Of a stretch of 64,000 nucleotides of DNA, positions 50,585-59,651 are shown one piece after another. The notes beneath the pieces were generated by a model, which worked only from the letters and a program-made list of their open reading frames with translations, was not told the origin of the DNA and did not search any database. A program made the position numbers and the translations under genes. Every line of letters starts with the position of its first letter. Position 1 is the first letter of the stretch. Origin of the DNA: Streptomyces albireticuli (GTDB taxonomy: Bacteria > Actinomycetota > Actinomycetes > Streptomycetales > Streptomycetaceae); the NCBI RefSeq assembly GCF_002192455.1, contig NZ_CP021744.1, positions 5,737,501 to 5,801,500 on the forward strand, given 5' to 3'.

Positions 50585-50631
50585 CCTCCGGCAGCGACGA
50601 CGCTGGAAGTTGCCGTATGACGTGCCGGAGG
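50585..50631 (+). promoter_or_regulatory. Hairpin that pairs the terC Shine-Dalgarno
   Basis: CCTCCGGCA (50585-50593) is fully complementary to TGCCGGAGG (50623-50631). The latter contains GGAGG, four bases before the GTG. Folding would hide the ribosome binding site. Confidence 0.6.
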
Positions 50632-50635
50632 AACC

Positions 50636-51679
50636 GTGGATGTCTCCCTGACCCTGTGGGTGCTGACCATTCTTGGTCTGTGCGCCCTCGTCGCCGCCGA
50701 CTTCTTCATCGGCGGCCGTAAACCCCATGAGGTCTCCCTCAAGGAGGCCGGCATCTGGACCGGCGTCTGGGTGGCCCTGGCCGGGCTCTTCGGACTGGGG
50801 CTGCTGCTCTTCGGCGGCGGTCGGCCGGCCGGGGAGTTCTTCGCCGGCTTCATCACCGAGAAGTCGCTGAGCGTCGACAACCTCTTCGTCTTCGTCCTGA
50901 TCATGGCGAAGTTCGCGGTCCCGACGATCTATCAGCAGCGCGTCCTCATGGTCGGTGTGCTGATCGCCCTCGTCCTGCGGGCCGTCTTCATCGGCGCCGG
51001 TGCGGCGATCATCGCCAACTTCTCCTGGGTCTTCTACATCTTCGGCGCCTTCCTCATCTGGACCGCCTGGAAGCTCATCCAGGAGGCGCGGGCCGACGAG
51101 GAGGAAGAGGAGTTCGAGGAGAATCGTTTCCTCAAGCTGGTCGAGAAGCGCTTCCCCTCCACCGACCGCTACCACGGCACCAAGCTGTTCATCGTGGAGA
51201 ACGGCAAGCGCCTGATGACGCCGATGCTGATCGTCATGCTGGCGATCGGCACCACCGACGTCCTCTTCGCGCTGGACTCGATCCCCGCGATCTTCGGCCT
51301 CACCCAGGACCCGTACATCGTCTTCACGGCCAACGCCTTCGCCCTCATGGGCCTGCGGCAGCTGTACTTCCTGATCGGCGGCCTGCTCAAGAAGCTGGTC
51401 CACCTCTCGTACGGCCTCTCGGTGATCCTCGGCTTCATCGGCGTCAAGCTGGTGCTGCACGCCCTGCACGAGAACGGCGTGGGCGTCCCCGAGATCAGCA
51501 TCCCGGTCTCGCTCGGCGTCATCTGCGCCGTGCTGGTCGTCACCACCCTCACCAGCCTGCGGGCCTCGAAGAAGCAGGCCGAGGCTGAGGCCGTTGAGGC
51601 CGCCGAGGCCGCCGCGCGGCCGCTCGACGCCGGGGACGCGCAGGACGACGGCGCCAAGACCGACGGCGCTCGGGTCTGA
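50636..51679 (+). CDS. terC: TerC-family integral membrane protein
   Basis: A 347-residue membrane protein with about eight helices. TerC marks are present: WVLTILGLCALVAADFFIGG at the start, ITEKSLSVDNLFVFVLIM (conserved acidic residues in the membrane), and LAIGTTDVLFALDSIPAIFG. The C-terminus is an Ala/Glu-rich soluble tail. TerC proteins anchor TerD-type complexes and are linked to tellurite resistance and Mn(II) export. The leader contains an RBS-sequestering hairpin and nested inverted repeats. Confidence 0.95.
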   Translation: MDVSLTLWVLTILGLCALVAADFFIGGRKPHEVSLKEAGIWTGVWVALAGLFGLGLLLFGGGRPAGEFFAGFITEKSLSVDNLFVFVLIMAKFAVPTIYQQRVLMVGVLIALVLRAVFIGAGAAIIANFSWVFYIFGAFLIWTAWKLIQEARADEEEEEFEENRFLKLVEKRFPSTDRYHGTKLFIVENGKRLMTPMLIVMLAIGTTDVLFALDSIPAIFGLTQDPYIVFTANAFALMGLRQLYFLIGGLLKKLVHLSYGLSVILGFIGVKLVLHALHENGVGVPEISIPVSLGVICAVLVVTTLTSLRASKKQAEAEAVEAAEAAARPLDAGDAQDDGAKTDGARV

Positions 51680-51693
51680 GTCCGGGCACTGCC

Positions 51694-51722
51694 GAGCGGG
51701 GCCGCCGACGGCGGCCCCGCTC
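51694..51722. terminator. Terminator between terC and the MHS transporter
   Basis: GAGCGGGGCCGCC-GAC-GGCGGCCCCGCTC, a 13-bp perfect stem serving two converging genes. Confidence 0.88.
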
Positions 51723-51728
51723 GCGCGG

Positions 51729-53102
51729 TCAGGCGGGCGCGCCCTCCGCGCCTTCGGTGACCGGACCGGCCTTGGCGGCCGCCGGACGGGTCTCGGGCAG
51801 CAGCGCGAAGCACCCCAGGCTCACCAGGGCGAAGGCCGCCAGATAGCCCGCCAGGGCCCAGGGTGTGCCCTCGCCCCGGGCCGCGGCGGTCGCGACCAGC
51901 GGGGTGACCGCGCCGCCCAGCACCCCGGCCAGGTTGTAGCCGAAGGTCGCGCCGGTGCAGCGCACCCGGGGCTCGTACAGCTCGGGCAGATAGGCCGCGA
52001 TGACGGCCACCACGGCCGTGAAGCACACCGCTCCGACCATGAAGCCGGGCACGATCCACTCCGGCCGGCCCGTGTGCAGCAGCGCCACCATCGGCACCGA
52101 CCAGAGGGCCATCCCCGCGCAGCCCGCCAGGCACATCGAGCGCCGTCCCCAGCGGTCGGCCAGGAGCGCGAAGTACGGCGTGACCGCGCCCGAGACCACG
52201 ATCGCCGCCATGATGCAGCCGAGCATGACCGTACGGTCGACGCCGAGCCGCTCGGTCGCGTAGGCCAGCGACCACGTGGTGATCGTGTAGTAGACGGCGT
52301 AGGCCACGGAGAGCCCGCCGGCCGTGAGCAGGACCAGCCGCCAGTGGTCGCGGAGGAGCTCGGCGAACGGCAGGGTCGCGCGGTCGTCCCGGGCCGCCAG
52401 CTCCTCGAACTGCGGGGTCTCGGCGAGCCTGCCGCGCAGCAGCAGCCCGCCGACGGCCAGCACGCCCGCGAACCAGAACGGCACCCGCCAGCCCCAGGAG
52501 AGGAACTGCGCGTCGGTGAGCGTGGCCGACAGGGCCAGCGTGAGGCCGTTGGCGAGCAGGAAGCCCAGGGGCGGGCCCAGCTGGGTAAAGCTCGACCACA
52601 GGGCGCGGCGCCGGGCGGGCGCGTGCTCCGCGGTCAGCAGCACCGCGCCGCCCCACTCGCCGCCGAGGCCCAGGCCCTGGAGGAAGCGCAGGAGCAGCAG
52701 CAGGCACGGGGCGGCGAGCCCGATGCGGTCGTAGGTGGGCACCAGGCCGACGGCGACCGTCGCGACGCCGGTCAGCAGCAGCGACAGGATGAGGACGGGA
52801 CGCCGGCCGCGCCGGTCGCCGAGGTGGCCGAAGATCACCGAGCCGATCGGCCGGGCCAGGAAGCCGACCCCGAAGGTCCCGAAGGCCGCGAGCGAGCCGA
52901 CGAGCGGGGAGACGGTCGGGAAGTAGAGCGGGCCGAGGACGAGCGCGGCGGCGGTGCCGTAGGCGAAGAAGTCGTAGAACTCGATGGCCGTGCCCGTCAG
53001 GGACGCGGCCGCCACGCGGAGCATGGCCGGGGGCTTCGGCGGTGGGCCCGTCGGCGGGCCGTCGGCCGGGGAGGGGCCGGGCGGGGAAGGGGCGCGTTCC
53101 AT
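51729..53102 (-). CDS. MFS transporter, metabolite:H+ symporter (MHS) family
   Basis: A 457-residue, 12-helix transporter. MHS features: TGTAIEFYDFFAYGTAAALV in helix 1, GHLGDRRGRRPVL after helix 2 and LRFLQGLGLGGEWGGAVLL. It is likely to carry an organic acid, shikimate or betaine with protons; the substrate is not readable. ATG 53102 gives a 25-residue Pro-rich N-terminus; the ribosome binding site is weak. Longer frames upstream are shadows. Confidence 0.9.
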   Translation of the reverse strand: MERAPSPPGPSPADGPPTGPPPKPPAMLRVAAASLTGTAIEFYDFFAYGTAAALVLGPLYFPTVSPLVGSLAAFGTFGVGFLARPIGSVIFGHLGDRRGRRPVLILSLLLTGVATVAVGLVPTYDRIGLAAPCLLLLLRFLQGLGLGGEWGGAVLLTAEHAPARRRALWSSFTQLGPPLGFLLANGLTLALSATLTDAQFLSWGWRVPFWFAGVLAVGGLLLRGRLAETPQFEELAARDDRATLPFAELLRDHWRLVLLTAGGLSVAYAVYYTITTWSLAYATERLGVDRTVMLGCIMAAIVVSGAVTPYFALLADRWGRRSMCLAGCAGMALWSVPMVALLHTGRPEWIVPGFMVGAVCFTAVVAVIAAYLPELYEPRVRCTGATFGYNLAGVLGGAVTPLVATAAARGEGTPWALAGYLAAFALVSLGCFALLPETRPAAAKAGPVTEGAEGAPA

Positions 53103-53433
53103 GTACCGTCCAACATCCGGTGGGCAGGGAAGGAAACGGGGCGTGCGGGGGCGCGCCCGGGGGCGCGTGGGGAGGCCGTCGGCGGCCCGTCGCGAAGGGT
53201 ACGCGCCGCCCGTTTCCGGGCGGTTCCCCAGGTACTCGCACGGGGCCGGGGCGTCAGGTGTAAATGGTGCGAAAAAGGGCGCCCGCAAGGCTGGCGGATG
53301 CCGTGGGGGAGGAGTAGCTTGGTTGATGAGGCCGCCACACCCAGAGGATCGAGTGGGACGGCCTCACAGCATGTCCGGACCGGGTCGGAACCCGGGTCCG
53401 GGCCGGAGCCCGGTCAGGTGACCGGGCTCTTCC
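53103..53433. other. 331-base gap with stem-loops
   Basis: It holds the upstream region of the MHS transporter on the minus strand and, at the right end, the terminator at 53406-53429. Imperfect GC-rich repeats (ACCGGGTCGG ... CCGGGTCCGGGCCGG) are seen near 53376-53405. There is no supported gene. Confidence 0.5.
53406..53429 (-). terminator. Terminator after the MBL-fold hydrolase
   Basis: GAGCCCGGTCA-GG-TGACCGGGCTC, an 11-bp perfect palindrome, five bases past the stop. Confidence 0.75.
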
Positions 53434-54090
53434 TCACCAGCCGCGCTCGCGCCACTCCGCGAGGTGGGGGCGCTCGGCGCCCAGCGTGGTGTCGGCGCCG
53501 TGGCCGGGGTAGACCCAGGTCTCGTCCGGGAGCTGCCCGAAGAGCTTGGTCTCCACGCCGTCCAGCAGGCTGGCGAAGGCCCGCGGATCGTCGTGCGTGT
53601 TCCCGACGCCGCCGGGGAACAGGCAGTCGCCGGTGAACACGTGCGGGTGGCCGTGCGGGTCGTCGTAGACCAGCGCGATGCTGCCCGGCGTGTGCCCCAC
53701 CAGATGGCGTGCGGTCAGCTCCACGCGGCCGACGCGGATCACGTCGCCGTCGGACACGGGCACGGCGGTCGGTACGGGGATGCCGTCGGCGTCCTCGCGG
53801 CCCGCGTACGTGGTGGCGCCGGTGGCGTCGACCACCTCGCGCAGGGCGCCCCAGTGGTCGCCGTGCCGGTGCGTCGTGACGACCGAGGCGATACCGCTGT
53901 CCCCGATCAGGCTCAGCAGGGTGTGCGGCTCCGCGGCGGCGTCGATGAGCAACTGCTCGTCCGTCGCGCGGCAGCGCAGCAGATAGGCGTTGTTGTCCAT
54001 GGGGCCGACCGCGACCTTCGAGATCATCAGGTCGGTCAGCTCGTGCACGTCGGCCGGTCCGCCGACCTTCACCGCTCCGCTGTAGGTCAT
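53434..54090 (-). CDS. Metallo-beta-lactamase-fold hydrolase (glyoxalase II-like)
   Basis: A 218-residue MBL-fold enzyme. The metal motif is TTHRHGDHWG (HxHxDH), followed by HLVGHTPGSIALVYDD (metal His), FTGDCLFPGGVGNT (metal Asp) and a final YPGHG. The short C-terminal part separates it from full glyoxalase II. It lies nine bases after a mycothiol-type enzyme gene on the same strand. A thiol-ester or persulfide hydrolase working with mycothiol is a reasonable inference. Confidence 0.92.
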   Translation of the reverse strand: MTYSGAVKVGGPADVHELTDLMISKVAVGPMDNNAYLLRCRATDEQLLIDAAAEPHTLLSLIGDSGIASVVTTHRHGDHWGALREVVDATGATTYAGREDADGIPVPTAVPVSDGDVIRVGRVELTARHLVGHTPGSIALVYDDPHGHPHVFTGDCLFPGGVGNTHDDPRAFASLLDGVETKLFGQLPDETWVYPGHGADTTLGAERPHLAEWRERGW

Positions 54091-54099
54091 GACCTCAGC

Positions 54100-54789
54100 C
54101 TATAGCGGGGGCAGGGCCGGGAGCGGGGCCCCGTCGGCCGTGAGGTCCGCACCCTTCGCGCCACGGCCGGAGAGCCAGCCGAGGAGCGCGGGCGCGGTGC
54201 CGGCCACGGTGACCGGGGTGCCCTCGCCGCCGCCGGTGCGCCACTGCCCGCCGCCCGCCGCGGTGAGGACGACGGCGGGGAGGTCCCGGTGGCCGGAGTA
54301 GCGGGCCGTGAGGTAGCCGACCGCCCGGGCGGTGAACTCCGCGGGCAGGTCCGGCAGCTCGTAGCCGATGCCGAGGTCGACGTGGTGCAGCTCGACCTCG
54401 ATCAGGCGGCGGAAGGGGATGCGGGCGGCGGTGTCGGTCACGCCGTTGCGCAGCTCGACGGTCCGGGACGGGTCGCCGGGCGCCTCCGCCGCCTCCGTGA
54501 AGCGGGCCGCGCTGTCGCGCAGGTCGGCGAGGTGGACGTCCAGGGGGCGGCCGGCGCCGCGCGCGATGTCCGCGTCCCGGGCCTCGGCACTGGCGTACAT
54601 GGGCCGTCCGGTGAGGACGTTGACCAGGGCGTCGGCGTTGCGGGCGAGGTGGGCGAGCACATGTCCGCGGGTCCAGTCCGGCAGGCGTGACGCCTCGGCG
54701 ACGGCGGCGTTGTCCAGTTTTCCGACCGCGGAGAGGAGTCGGTCGGTCGCCTCACGTACAGCGGCCAGGTCGTGCACATGATCAGTCAT
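54100..54789 (-). CDS. Maleylpyruvate isomerase-family, DinB-like mycothiol-dependent enzyme
   Basis: A 229-residue DinB-fold protein. The N-terminal helix bundle has LPDWTRGHVLAHLARNADAL, with the metal-binding His of the family, and IEVELHHVDLGIGYELPDLP. A C-terminal small domain follows (VTVAGTAPALLGWLSGRGA). Such enzymes use mycothiol as a thiol cofactor in isomerisation or transfer. It is likely to form an operon with the MBL-fold gene. ATG 54789 has AGGG upstream. Confidence 0.9.
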   Translation of the reverse strand: MTDHVHDLAAVREATDRLLSAVGKLDNAAVAEASRLPDWTRGHVLAHLARNADALVNVLTGRPMYASAEARDADIARGAGRPLDVHLADLRDSAARFTEAAEAPGDPSRTVELRNGVTDTAARIPFRRLIEVELHHVDLGIGYELPDLPAEFTARAVGYLTARYSGHRDLPAVVLTAAGGGQWRTGGGEGTPVTVAGTAPALLGWLSGRGAKGADLTADGAPLPALPPL

Positions 54790-54968
54790 GCGGCCGACCC
54801 TAGCGGCGCCACTCTTCCGGGTGAAGCATGTCGTCTCCGACCGTAATTCGAATGTGCGTGCTATAGGCTCGTGAGTGGCATCGGATCCGACATCCGTGCG
54901 GCGCCCCCCATACCCTGGGTGAGGGGTGCGGCGCACCCCCATCGCTCTCAAGAAAGGTGCCGACCGGC

Positions 54969-57900
54969 GTGGCTGACCGTCTCATCGTCCGTGGCGCTCG
55001 CGAGCACAACCTCAAGAACGTCTCGCTCGACCTCCCCCGCGACTCGCTCATCGTCTTCACGGGGCTCTCCGGCTCGGGCAAGTCGTCCCTCGCGTTCGAC
55101 ACGATCTTCGCCGAGGGGCAGCGTCGCTACGTCGAGTCGCTCTCCTCCTACGCACGGCAGTTCCTGGGCCAGATGGACAAGCCCGATGTGGACTTCATCG
55201 AGGGCCTGTCCCCGGCCGTCTCCATCGACCAGAAGTCGACCTCGCGCAACCCCCGCTCCACGGTCGGCACCATCACGGAGGTCTACGACTACCTCCGCCT
55301 GCTCTTCGCCCGGATCGGCAAGCCGCACTGCCCCGAGTGCGCGAGGCCCATCTCCCGGCAGTCGCCCCAGGCGATCGTGGACAGGGTGCTGGAGCTGCCG
55401 GAGGGCAGCCGCTTCCAGGTGCTCTCGCCGCTGGTGCGCGAGCGCAAGGGCGAGTTCGTCGACCTCTTCTCCGACCTCCAGACCAAGGGCTACAGCAGGG
55501 CCCGGGTCGACGGCGAGACGGTGCAGCTCACCGACCCGCCCAAGCTCAAGAAGCAGGAGAAGCACACCATCGAGGTGGTCGTCGACCGCCTCACCGTCAA
55601 GGACAGCGCCAAGCGCCGGCTGACCGACTCGGTCGAGACCGCCCTCGGCCTCTCCGGCGGCATGGTGATCCTCGACTTCGTCGACCTCCCGGAGGGCGAC
55701 CCCGAGCGTGAGCGGATGTACTCCGAGCACCTCTACTGCCCGTACGACGACCTCTCCTTCGAGGAGCTGGAGCCGCGCTCCTTCTCCTTCAACTCCCCCT
55801 TCGGCGCCTGCCCGGACTGCACCGGCATCGGCACCCGCATGGAGGTCGACCCCGAGCTCATCGTCCCGGACGAGGAGAAGTCCCTCGACGAGGGCGCGAT
55901 CAACCCCTGGTCGCACGGCCACACCAAGGACTACTTCAGCCGCCTGGTCGGCGCCCTCGCCGACGAGCTGGGCTTCCGCACGGACATCCCCTGGGCCGGC
56001 CTGCCGCAGCGCGCCCGCAAGGCCCTGCTGAACGGCCACAAGACCCAGATCGAGGTCCGCTACCGCAACCGCTACGGCCGCGAGCGCGCCTACACCACGG
56101 CCTTCGAGGGCGCGGTGCCGTTCGTCAAGCGGCGCCACTCCGAGGCGGAGAGCGACTCCAGCCGGGAGCGCTTCGAGGGCTACATGCGTGAGGTGCCCTG
56201 CCCGACCTGTGAGGGCACCCGGCTCAAGCCGATCGTCCTCGCGGTCACCGTGCAGGGCCGGTCCATCGCCGAGGTCGCCGCGATGTCGATCAGCGAATGC
56301 GCCGACTTCCTGCGGGACATGAAGCTCACCGGCCGCGAGAAGAAGATCGCCGAGCGGGTCCTCAAGGAGGTCAACGAACGCCTGAAGTTCCTGGTCGACG
56401 TCGGCCTGGACTACCTCTCGCTCAACCGCGCGGCCGGCACCCTCTCCGGCGGCGAGGCCCAGCGCATCCGGCTCGCCACCCAGATCGGCTCCGGCCTCGT
56501 CGGCGTGCTCTACGTCCTGGACGAGCCCTCCATCGGCCTCCACCAGCGCGACAACCACCGTCTCATCGAGACCCTCGTCCGCCTGCGCGACATGGGCAAC
56601 ACCCTGATCGTCGTCGAGCACGACGAGGACACCATCAAGGTCGCCGACTGGGTCGTGGACATCGGCCCCGGCGCGGGCGAGCACGGCGGCAAGGTGGTGC
56701 ACAGCGGTCCCTTGGCGGAGCTGCTGAGCAACGAGGAGTCGATGACCGGGCACTACCTCTCCGGCAGGAAGGCCATCGCCACGCCGGACCTCCGCCGCCC
56801 GGTGAACGGGAGCCGCCGGATCACGGTCCGCGGCGCCCGGGAGAACAACCTCCAGGACATCGACGTCTCCTTCCCGCTCGGCGTGCTCACGGCCGTCACG
56901 GGCGTCTCGGGCTCCGGCAAGTCCACGCTGGTCAACGACATCCTTTACACCCACCTGGCCCGCGAGCTCAACGGCGCCCGCACCGTCCCCGGCCGCCACA
57001 CCCGGGTCGACGGCGACGACCTCGTCGACAAGGTCGTCCACGTCGACCAGTCGCCCATCGGCCGTACGCCGCGCTCCAACCCCGCGACGTACACCGGGGT
57101 CTTCGACCACGTCCGCAAGCTCTTCGCGGAGACCATGGAGGCGAAGGTCCGCGGTTATCTGCCCGGCCGCTTCTCCTTCAACGTCAAGGGCGGCCGCTGC
57201 GAGAACTGCTCCGGTGACGGCACCATCAAGATCGAGATGAACTTCCTGCCGGACGTCTACGTCCCGTGCGAGGTCTGTCACGGTGCCCGCTACAACCGCG
57301 AGACCCTGGAGGTGCACTACAAGGGCAAGTCCATCGCCGAGGTGCTGGACATGCCCATCGAGGAGGCGCTCGGCTTCTTCGAGGCCGTGCCCACCATCGC
57401 CCGCCACCTGCGCACCCTGCACGAGGTCGGCCTCGGGTACGTCCGCCTCGGCCAGTCCGCGCCGACGCTCTCCGGCGGCGAGGCGCAGCGTGTGAAGCTC
57501 GCCAGCGAGCTCCAGAAGCGCTCGACGGGCCGCACGGTCTACGTGCTGGACGAGCCCACCACGGGTCTGCACTTCGAGGACATCAGCAAGCTGATCTCCG
57601 TGCTGTCCGGCCTGGTCGACAAGGGCAACACCGTCATCGTCATCGAGCACAACCTCGATGTGATCAAGACCGCCGACTGGGTCGTCGACATGGGTCCCGA
57701 GGGCGGCAGCGGCGGTGGCCTGGTCGTCGCCGAGGGCACGCCCGAGGAGGTCGCGGCGGTCCCGGACAGCCACACCGGGAAGTTCCTCCGGGAGCTGCTG
57801 GGGGAGCGCGTCAGTGACGCGGAGCCCGTGCGCAAGGCGGCTCCGAAGACGGCGCGGAAGGCGGTCTCGAAGGCGGCCAAGCCGACGAGGACGGTCGCCA

Positions 57901-58082
57901 CGAAGGCGGTCGCCCCGAAGACGACGGCTTCGAAGTCCGCGGCGAAGTCCTCGGCCTCGAAGACCACCGCCTCGAAGTCCACGGCTTCGAAGACGGCGGC
58001 ATCGAAGACGGCCGCCACGAAGAAGGCCCCGGCCAAGAAGGCGGCCGTGAAGAAGACGGCCTCCCGGGCCAAGCGCGCCTGA
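54969..58082 (+). CDS. uvrA: Excinuclease ABC subunit A with Lys/Ala-rich C-terminal tail
   Basis: A 1037-residue damage-recognition ATPase. Two ABC modules: Walker A FTGLSGSGKSSLAFDTIFAE and GVSGSGKSTLVNDILY; signatures TLSGGEAQRIRLA and TLSGGEAQRVKLA. Zinc modules are CPECARP... CPDC and CENCSGDG ... CEVCHG. After the conserved end at about residue 950 comes some 85 residues of K/A/S/T repeats (TASKTAASKTAATKKAPAKK), like histone H1 tails. GTG 54969 follows AGAAAGG. Unlike uvrB and uvrC it lacks the TTGTCAGTG element; a TATAGG (about 54863) may be its -10. Confidence 0.98.
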   Translation: MADRLIVRGAREHNLKNVSLDLPRDSLIVFTGLSGSGKSSLAFDTIFAEGQRRYVESLSSYARQFLGQMDKPDVDFIEGLSPAVSIDQKSTSRNPRSTVGTITEVYDYLRLLFARIGKPHCPECARPISRQSPQAIVDRVLELPEGSRFQVLSPLVRERKGEFVDLFSDLQTKGYSRARVDGETVQLTDPPKLKKQEKHTIEVVVDRLTVKDSAKRRLTDSVETALGLSGGMVILDFVDLPEGDPERERMYSEHLYCPYDDLSFEELEPRSFSFNSPFGACPDCTGIGTRMEVDPELIVPDEEKSLDEGAINPWSHGHTKDYFSRLVGALADELGFRTDIPWAGLPQRARKALLNGHKTQIEVRYRNRYGRERAYTTAFEGAVPFVKRRHSEAESDSSRERFEGYMREVPCPTCEGTRLKPIVLAVTVQGRSIAEVAAMSISECADFLRDMKLTGREKKIAERVLKEVNERLKFLVDVGLDYLSLNRAAGTLSGGEAQRIRLATQIGSGLVGVLYVLDEPSIGLHQRDNHRLIETLVRLRDMGNTLIVVEHDEDTIKVADWVVDIGPGAGEHGGKVVHSGPLAELLSNEESMTGHYLSGRKAIATPDLRRPVNGSRRITVRGARENNLQDIDVSFPLGVLTAVTGVSGSGKSTLVNDILYTHLARELNGARTVPGRHTRVDGDDLVDKVVHVDQSPIGRTPRSNPATYTGVFDHVRKLFAETMEAKVRGYLPGRFSFNVKGGRCENCSGDGTIKIEMNFLPDVYVPCEVCHGARYNRETLEVHYKGKSIAEVLDMPIEEALGFFEAVPTIARHLRTLHEVGLGYVRLGQSAPTLSGGEAQRVKLASELQKRSTGRTVYVLDEPTTGLHFEDISKLISVLSGLVDKGNTVIVIEHNLDVIKTADWVVDMGPEGGSGGGLVVAEGTPEEVAAVPDSHTGKFLRELLGERVSDAEPVRKAAPKTARKAVSKAAKPTRTVATKAVAPKTTASKSAAKSSASKTTASKSTASKTAASKTAATKKAPAKKAAVKKTASRAKRA

Positions 58083-58111
58083 GCGGACGGCACCGCCGCC
58101 CGGTGGTGCCC

Positions 58112-59089
58112 TCAGCCGCCGGACGGGCTCGGTCCCGAGCCCGTCCGGCGGTCCGCCGGCGCCGCCTCCGCCGCGTACGGCGGCTCCGCGCCCGCCCGGG
58201 AGCAGGTGAGCGCCGCCGCTCGGGCCGCGAAGGCCAGGATGTCCCGCCAGGCCGGCCCGTCCAGGGCGGCGAGCCCGCCGGGCGACAGCGCGCCGAGGGC
58301 CGCCAGCCGGTGCAGCAGCGCCGCGTTCACGGTGTCACCGGCCCCGATCGTGTCCACCACCTCCACCCGCTCCGCGGGCACGCGGTGCGCCCCGCCGCCG
58401 GTGTGGACGGACAGCCCCTCCCCGCCGTGCGTGAGGACCACCGCCGCCGGGCCCGCGGCCAGCCACTCCTCGGGCGAACCGCCCAGCCAGCGGGCGTCCT
58501 CCGCCGACAGCTTCAGCAGCGTCACATGCGGCAGCCACGCCCGGAACCGTGCCCGGTAGGCGTCCGCGTCCGGGATCAGACCCGCGCGGATGTTCGGGTC
58601 GAGGAGGGTGAACAGCCCCCGCCCCGCCTCCCGCCGCAGCAGCGCCTCGTACGCGCTCGCGCCCGGCTCCAGCACCAGCGAGACCGTCCCCAGGCACAGC
58701 GCCGTCGCCGCGTCCGGCAGCGGCCCCGGCAGCGTGAAGAGCCGGTCCGCGGTGCCCTGGGCGTAGAAGCCGTAGCCCGCCGAGCCGTCCGCGCCGATGC
58801 CGGCCACCGCGAGCGTGGTGGGCTCGGGCCCCCGCTCCACCAGCGAGACGTCCACCCCCGCCGCCCGCAGGCCGTCCAGCAGCGCCTCGCCGAACCCGTC
58901 CGACGACACCCGGGAGACGAAGGCGGTGGCCGACCCGAGCCGGCCGAGCGCCACCGCGGTGTTGTACGGGCCGCCGCCGCGCCGGGGCAGCAGCGCCGGC
59001 AGCGCGCCGCCGGGGCCGGCGGCCGGCCGGGGTCCCCGGTGCCTGTCCGGCACCAGGTCGATCAGGGCTTCTCCGGCTACGACGATCAC
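58112..59089 (-). CDS. PfkB-family carbohydrate kinase (fructokinase/ribokinase-like)
   Basis: A 325-residue sugar kinase. Signature 1 is in GGGPYNTAVALGRLGSATAF; signature 2 is VVDTIGAGDTVNAALLHRLA with the catalytic Asp. VAGEALIDLVPD at the start favours fructokinase-type members. The substrate is inferred only to family level. GTG 59089 is the start. The last residues (RRTGSGPSPSGG) are encoded by the left arm of a stem-loop shared with uvrA. Confidence 0.92.
   Translation of the reverse strand: MIVVAGEALIDLVPDRHRGPRPAAGPGGALPALLPRRGGGPYNTAVALGRLGSATAFVSRVSSDGFGEALLDGLRAAGVDVSLVERGPEPTTLAVAGIGADGSAGYGFYAQGTADRLFTLPGPLPDAATALCLGTVSLVLEPGASAYEALLRREAGRGLFTLLDPNIRAGLIPDADAYRARFRAWLPHVTLLKLSAEDARWLGGSPEEWLAAGPAAVVLTHGGEGLSVHTGGGAHRVPAERVEVVDTIGAGDTVNAALLHRLAALGALSPGGLAALDGPAWRDILAFAARAAALTCSRAGAEPPYAAEAAPADRRTGSGPSPSGG
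58116..58151. terminator. Terminator shared by uvrA and the PfkB gene
   Basis: CCGCCGGACGGGCTCGG and its exact complement around two bases. It lies 34 bases past uvrA and inside the 3' end of the PfkB coding region. Confidence 0.85.
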
Positions 59090-59192
59090 GAGGGGAGTCC
59101 TCTCTCCGGCCCGGGGCGCTGAGCGGAATGCAGGGTACCGGTAGGGTCGACGGGTCGTACCCGCGCATCAGCAGCTCATCGTTGGAGCCTCC

Positions 59193-59627
59193 ATGACCAG
59201 CCCCTCGGGCCCCCTCTCCTCCCGCCGGACCGTGCTGCGCGGAGCGGCGCTGGCCGGTGCCGCCGGACTGGGCGCCGCGGCCTGCACGGGCGGGAAGGAG
59301 ACGCCCAAGGCGTCCGTCACGCCGACGGCCCCGGTGGACCTGGGCGCGCCGGACGAGGTGCCGGTCGGCGGGGCGCGGCTCTACCGCGAGGAGCGCCTGC
59401 TGGTCTCGCGGTCGGCCCAGGGGGAGTACAAGGCGTTCAGCGCGGTGTGCACGCACGCGGGCTGTGTCATGACCAAGGTGCAGGACGGCGAGGCCAGTTG
59501 CCCCTGCCACGGCAGCAAGTTCGACGTGAACACCGGCAAGGTCCTGCGGGGCCCGGCGGGCGCGCCGCTGCCGGACGTGCCCGTCAAGGTCACCGGGGGC
59601 AAGCTGATCGCGGGCCCGGACGCCTGA
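59193..59627 (+). CDS. Rieske [2Fe-2S] lipoprotein
   Basis: A 144-residue exported protein. A twin-arginine signal (SSRRTVLRGAALAGAAG) ends in a lipobox-like AAAC at about residue 31. The Rieske cluster ligands are CTHAGC (Cys, His) and CPCHGS (Cys, His), with the usual spacing. It probably moves electrons at the outer face of the membrane. No oxygenase or cytochrome gene is adjacent, so its partner is unknown. Confidence 0.94.
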   Translation: MTSPSGPLSSRRTVLRGAALAGAAGLGAAACTGGKETPKASVTPTAPVDLGAPDEVPVGGARLYREERLLVSRSAQGEYKAFSAVCTHAGCVMTKVQDGEASCPCHGSKFDVNTGKVLRGPAGAPLPDVPVKVTGGKLIAGPDA

Positions 59628-59651
59628 GGCCTACGGGCGGTCCCGGGGCGC

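Noticed and set aside
50551..50635. yybP-ykoY (Mn) riboswitch in the terC leader
   Set aside because: The conserved GGGGAGUA and related loops are absent; only simple hairpins are seen.
54830..54880. LexA/SOS box before uvrA
   Set aside because: The best candidate near TTCGAATGTGCG lacks the GAAC-N4-GTTC symmetry.
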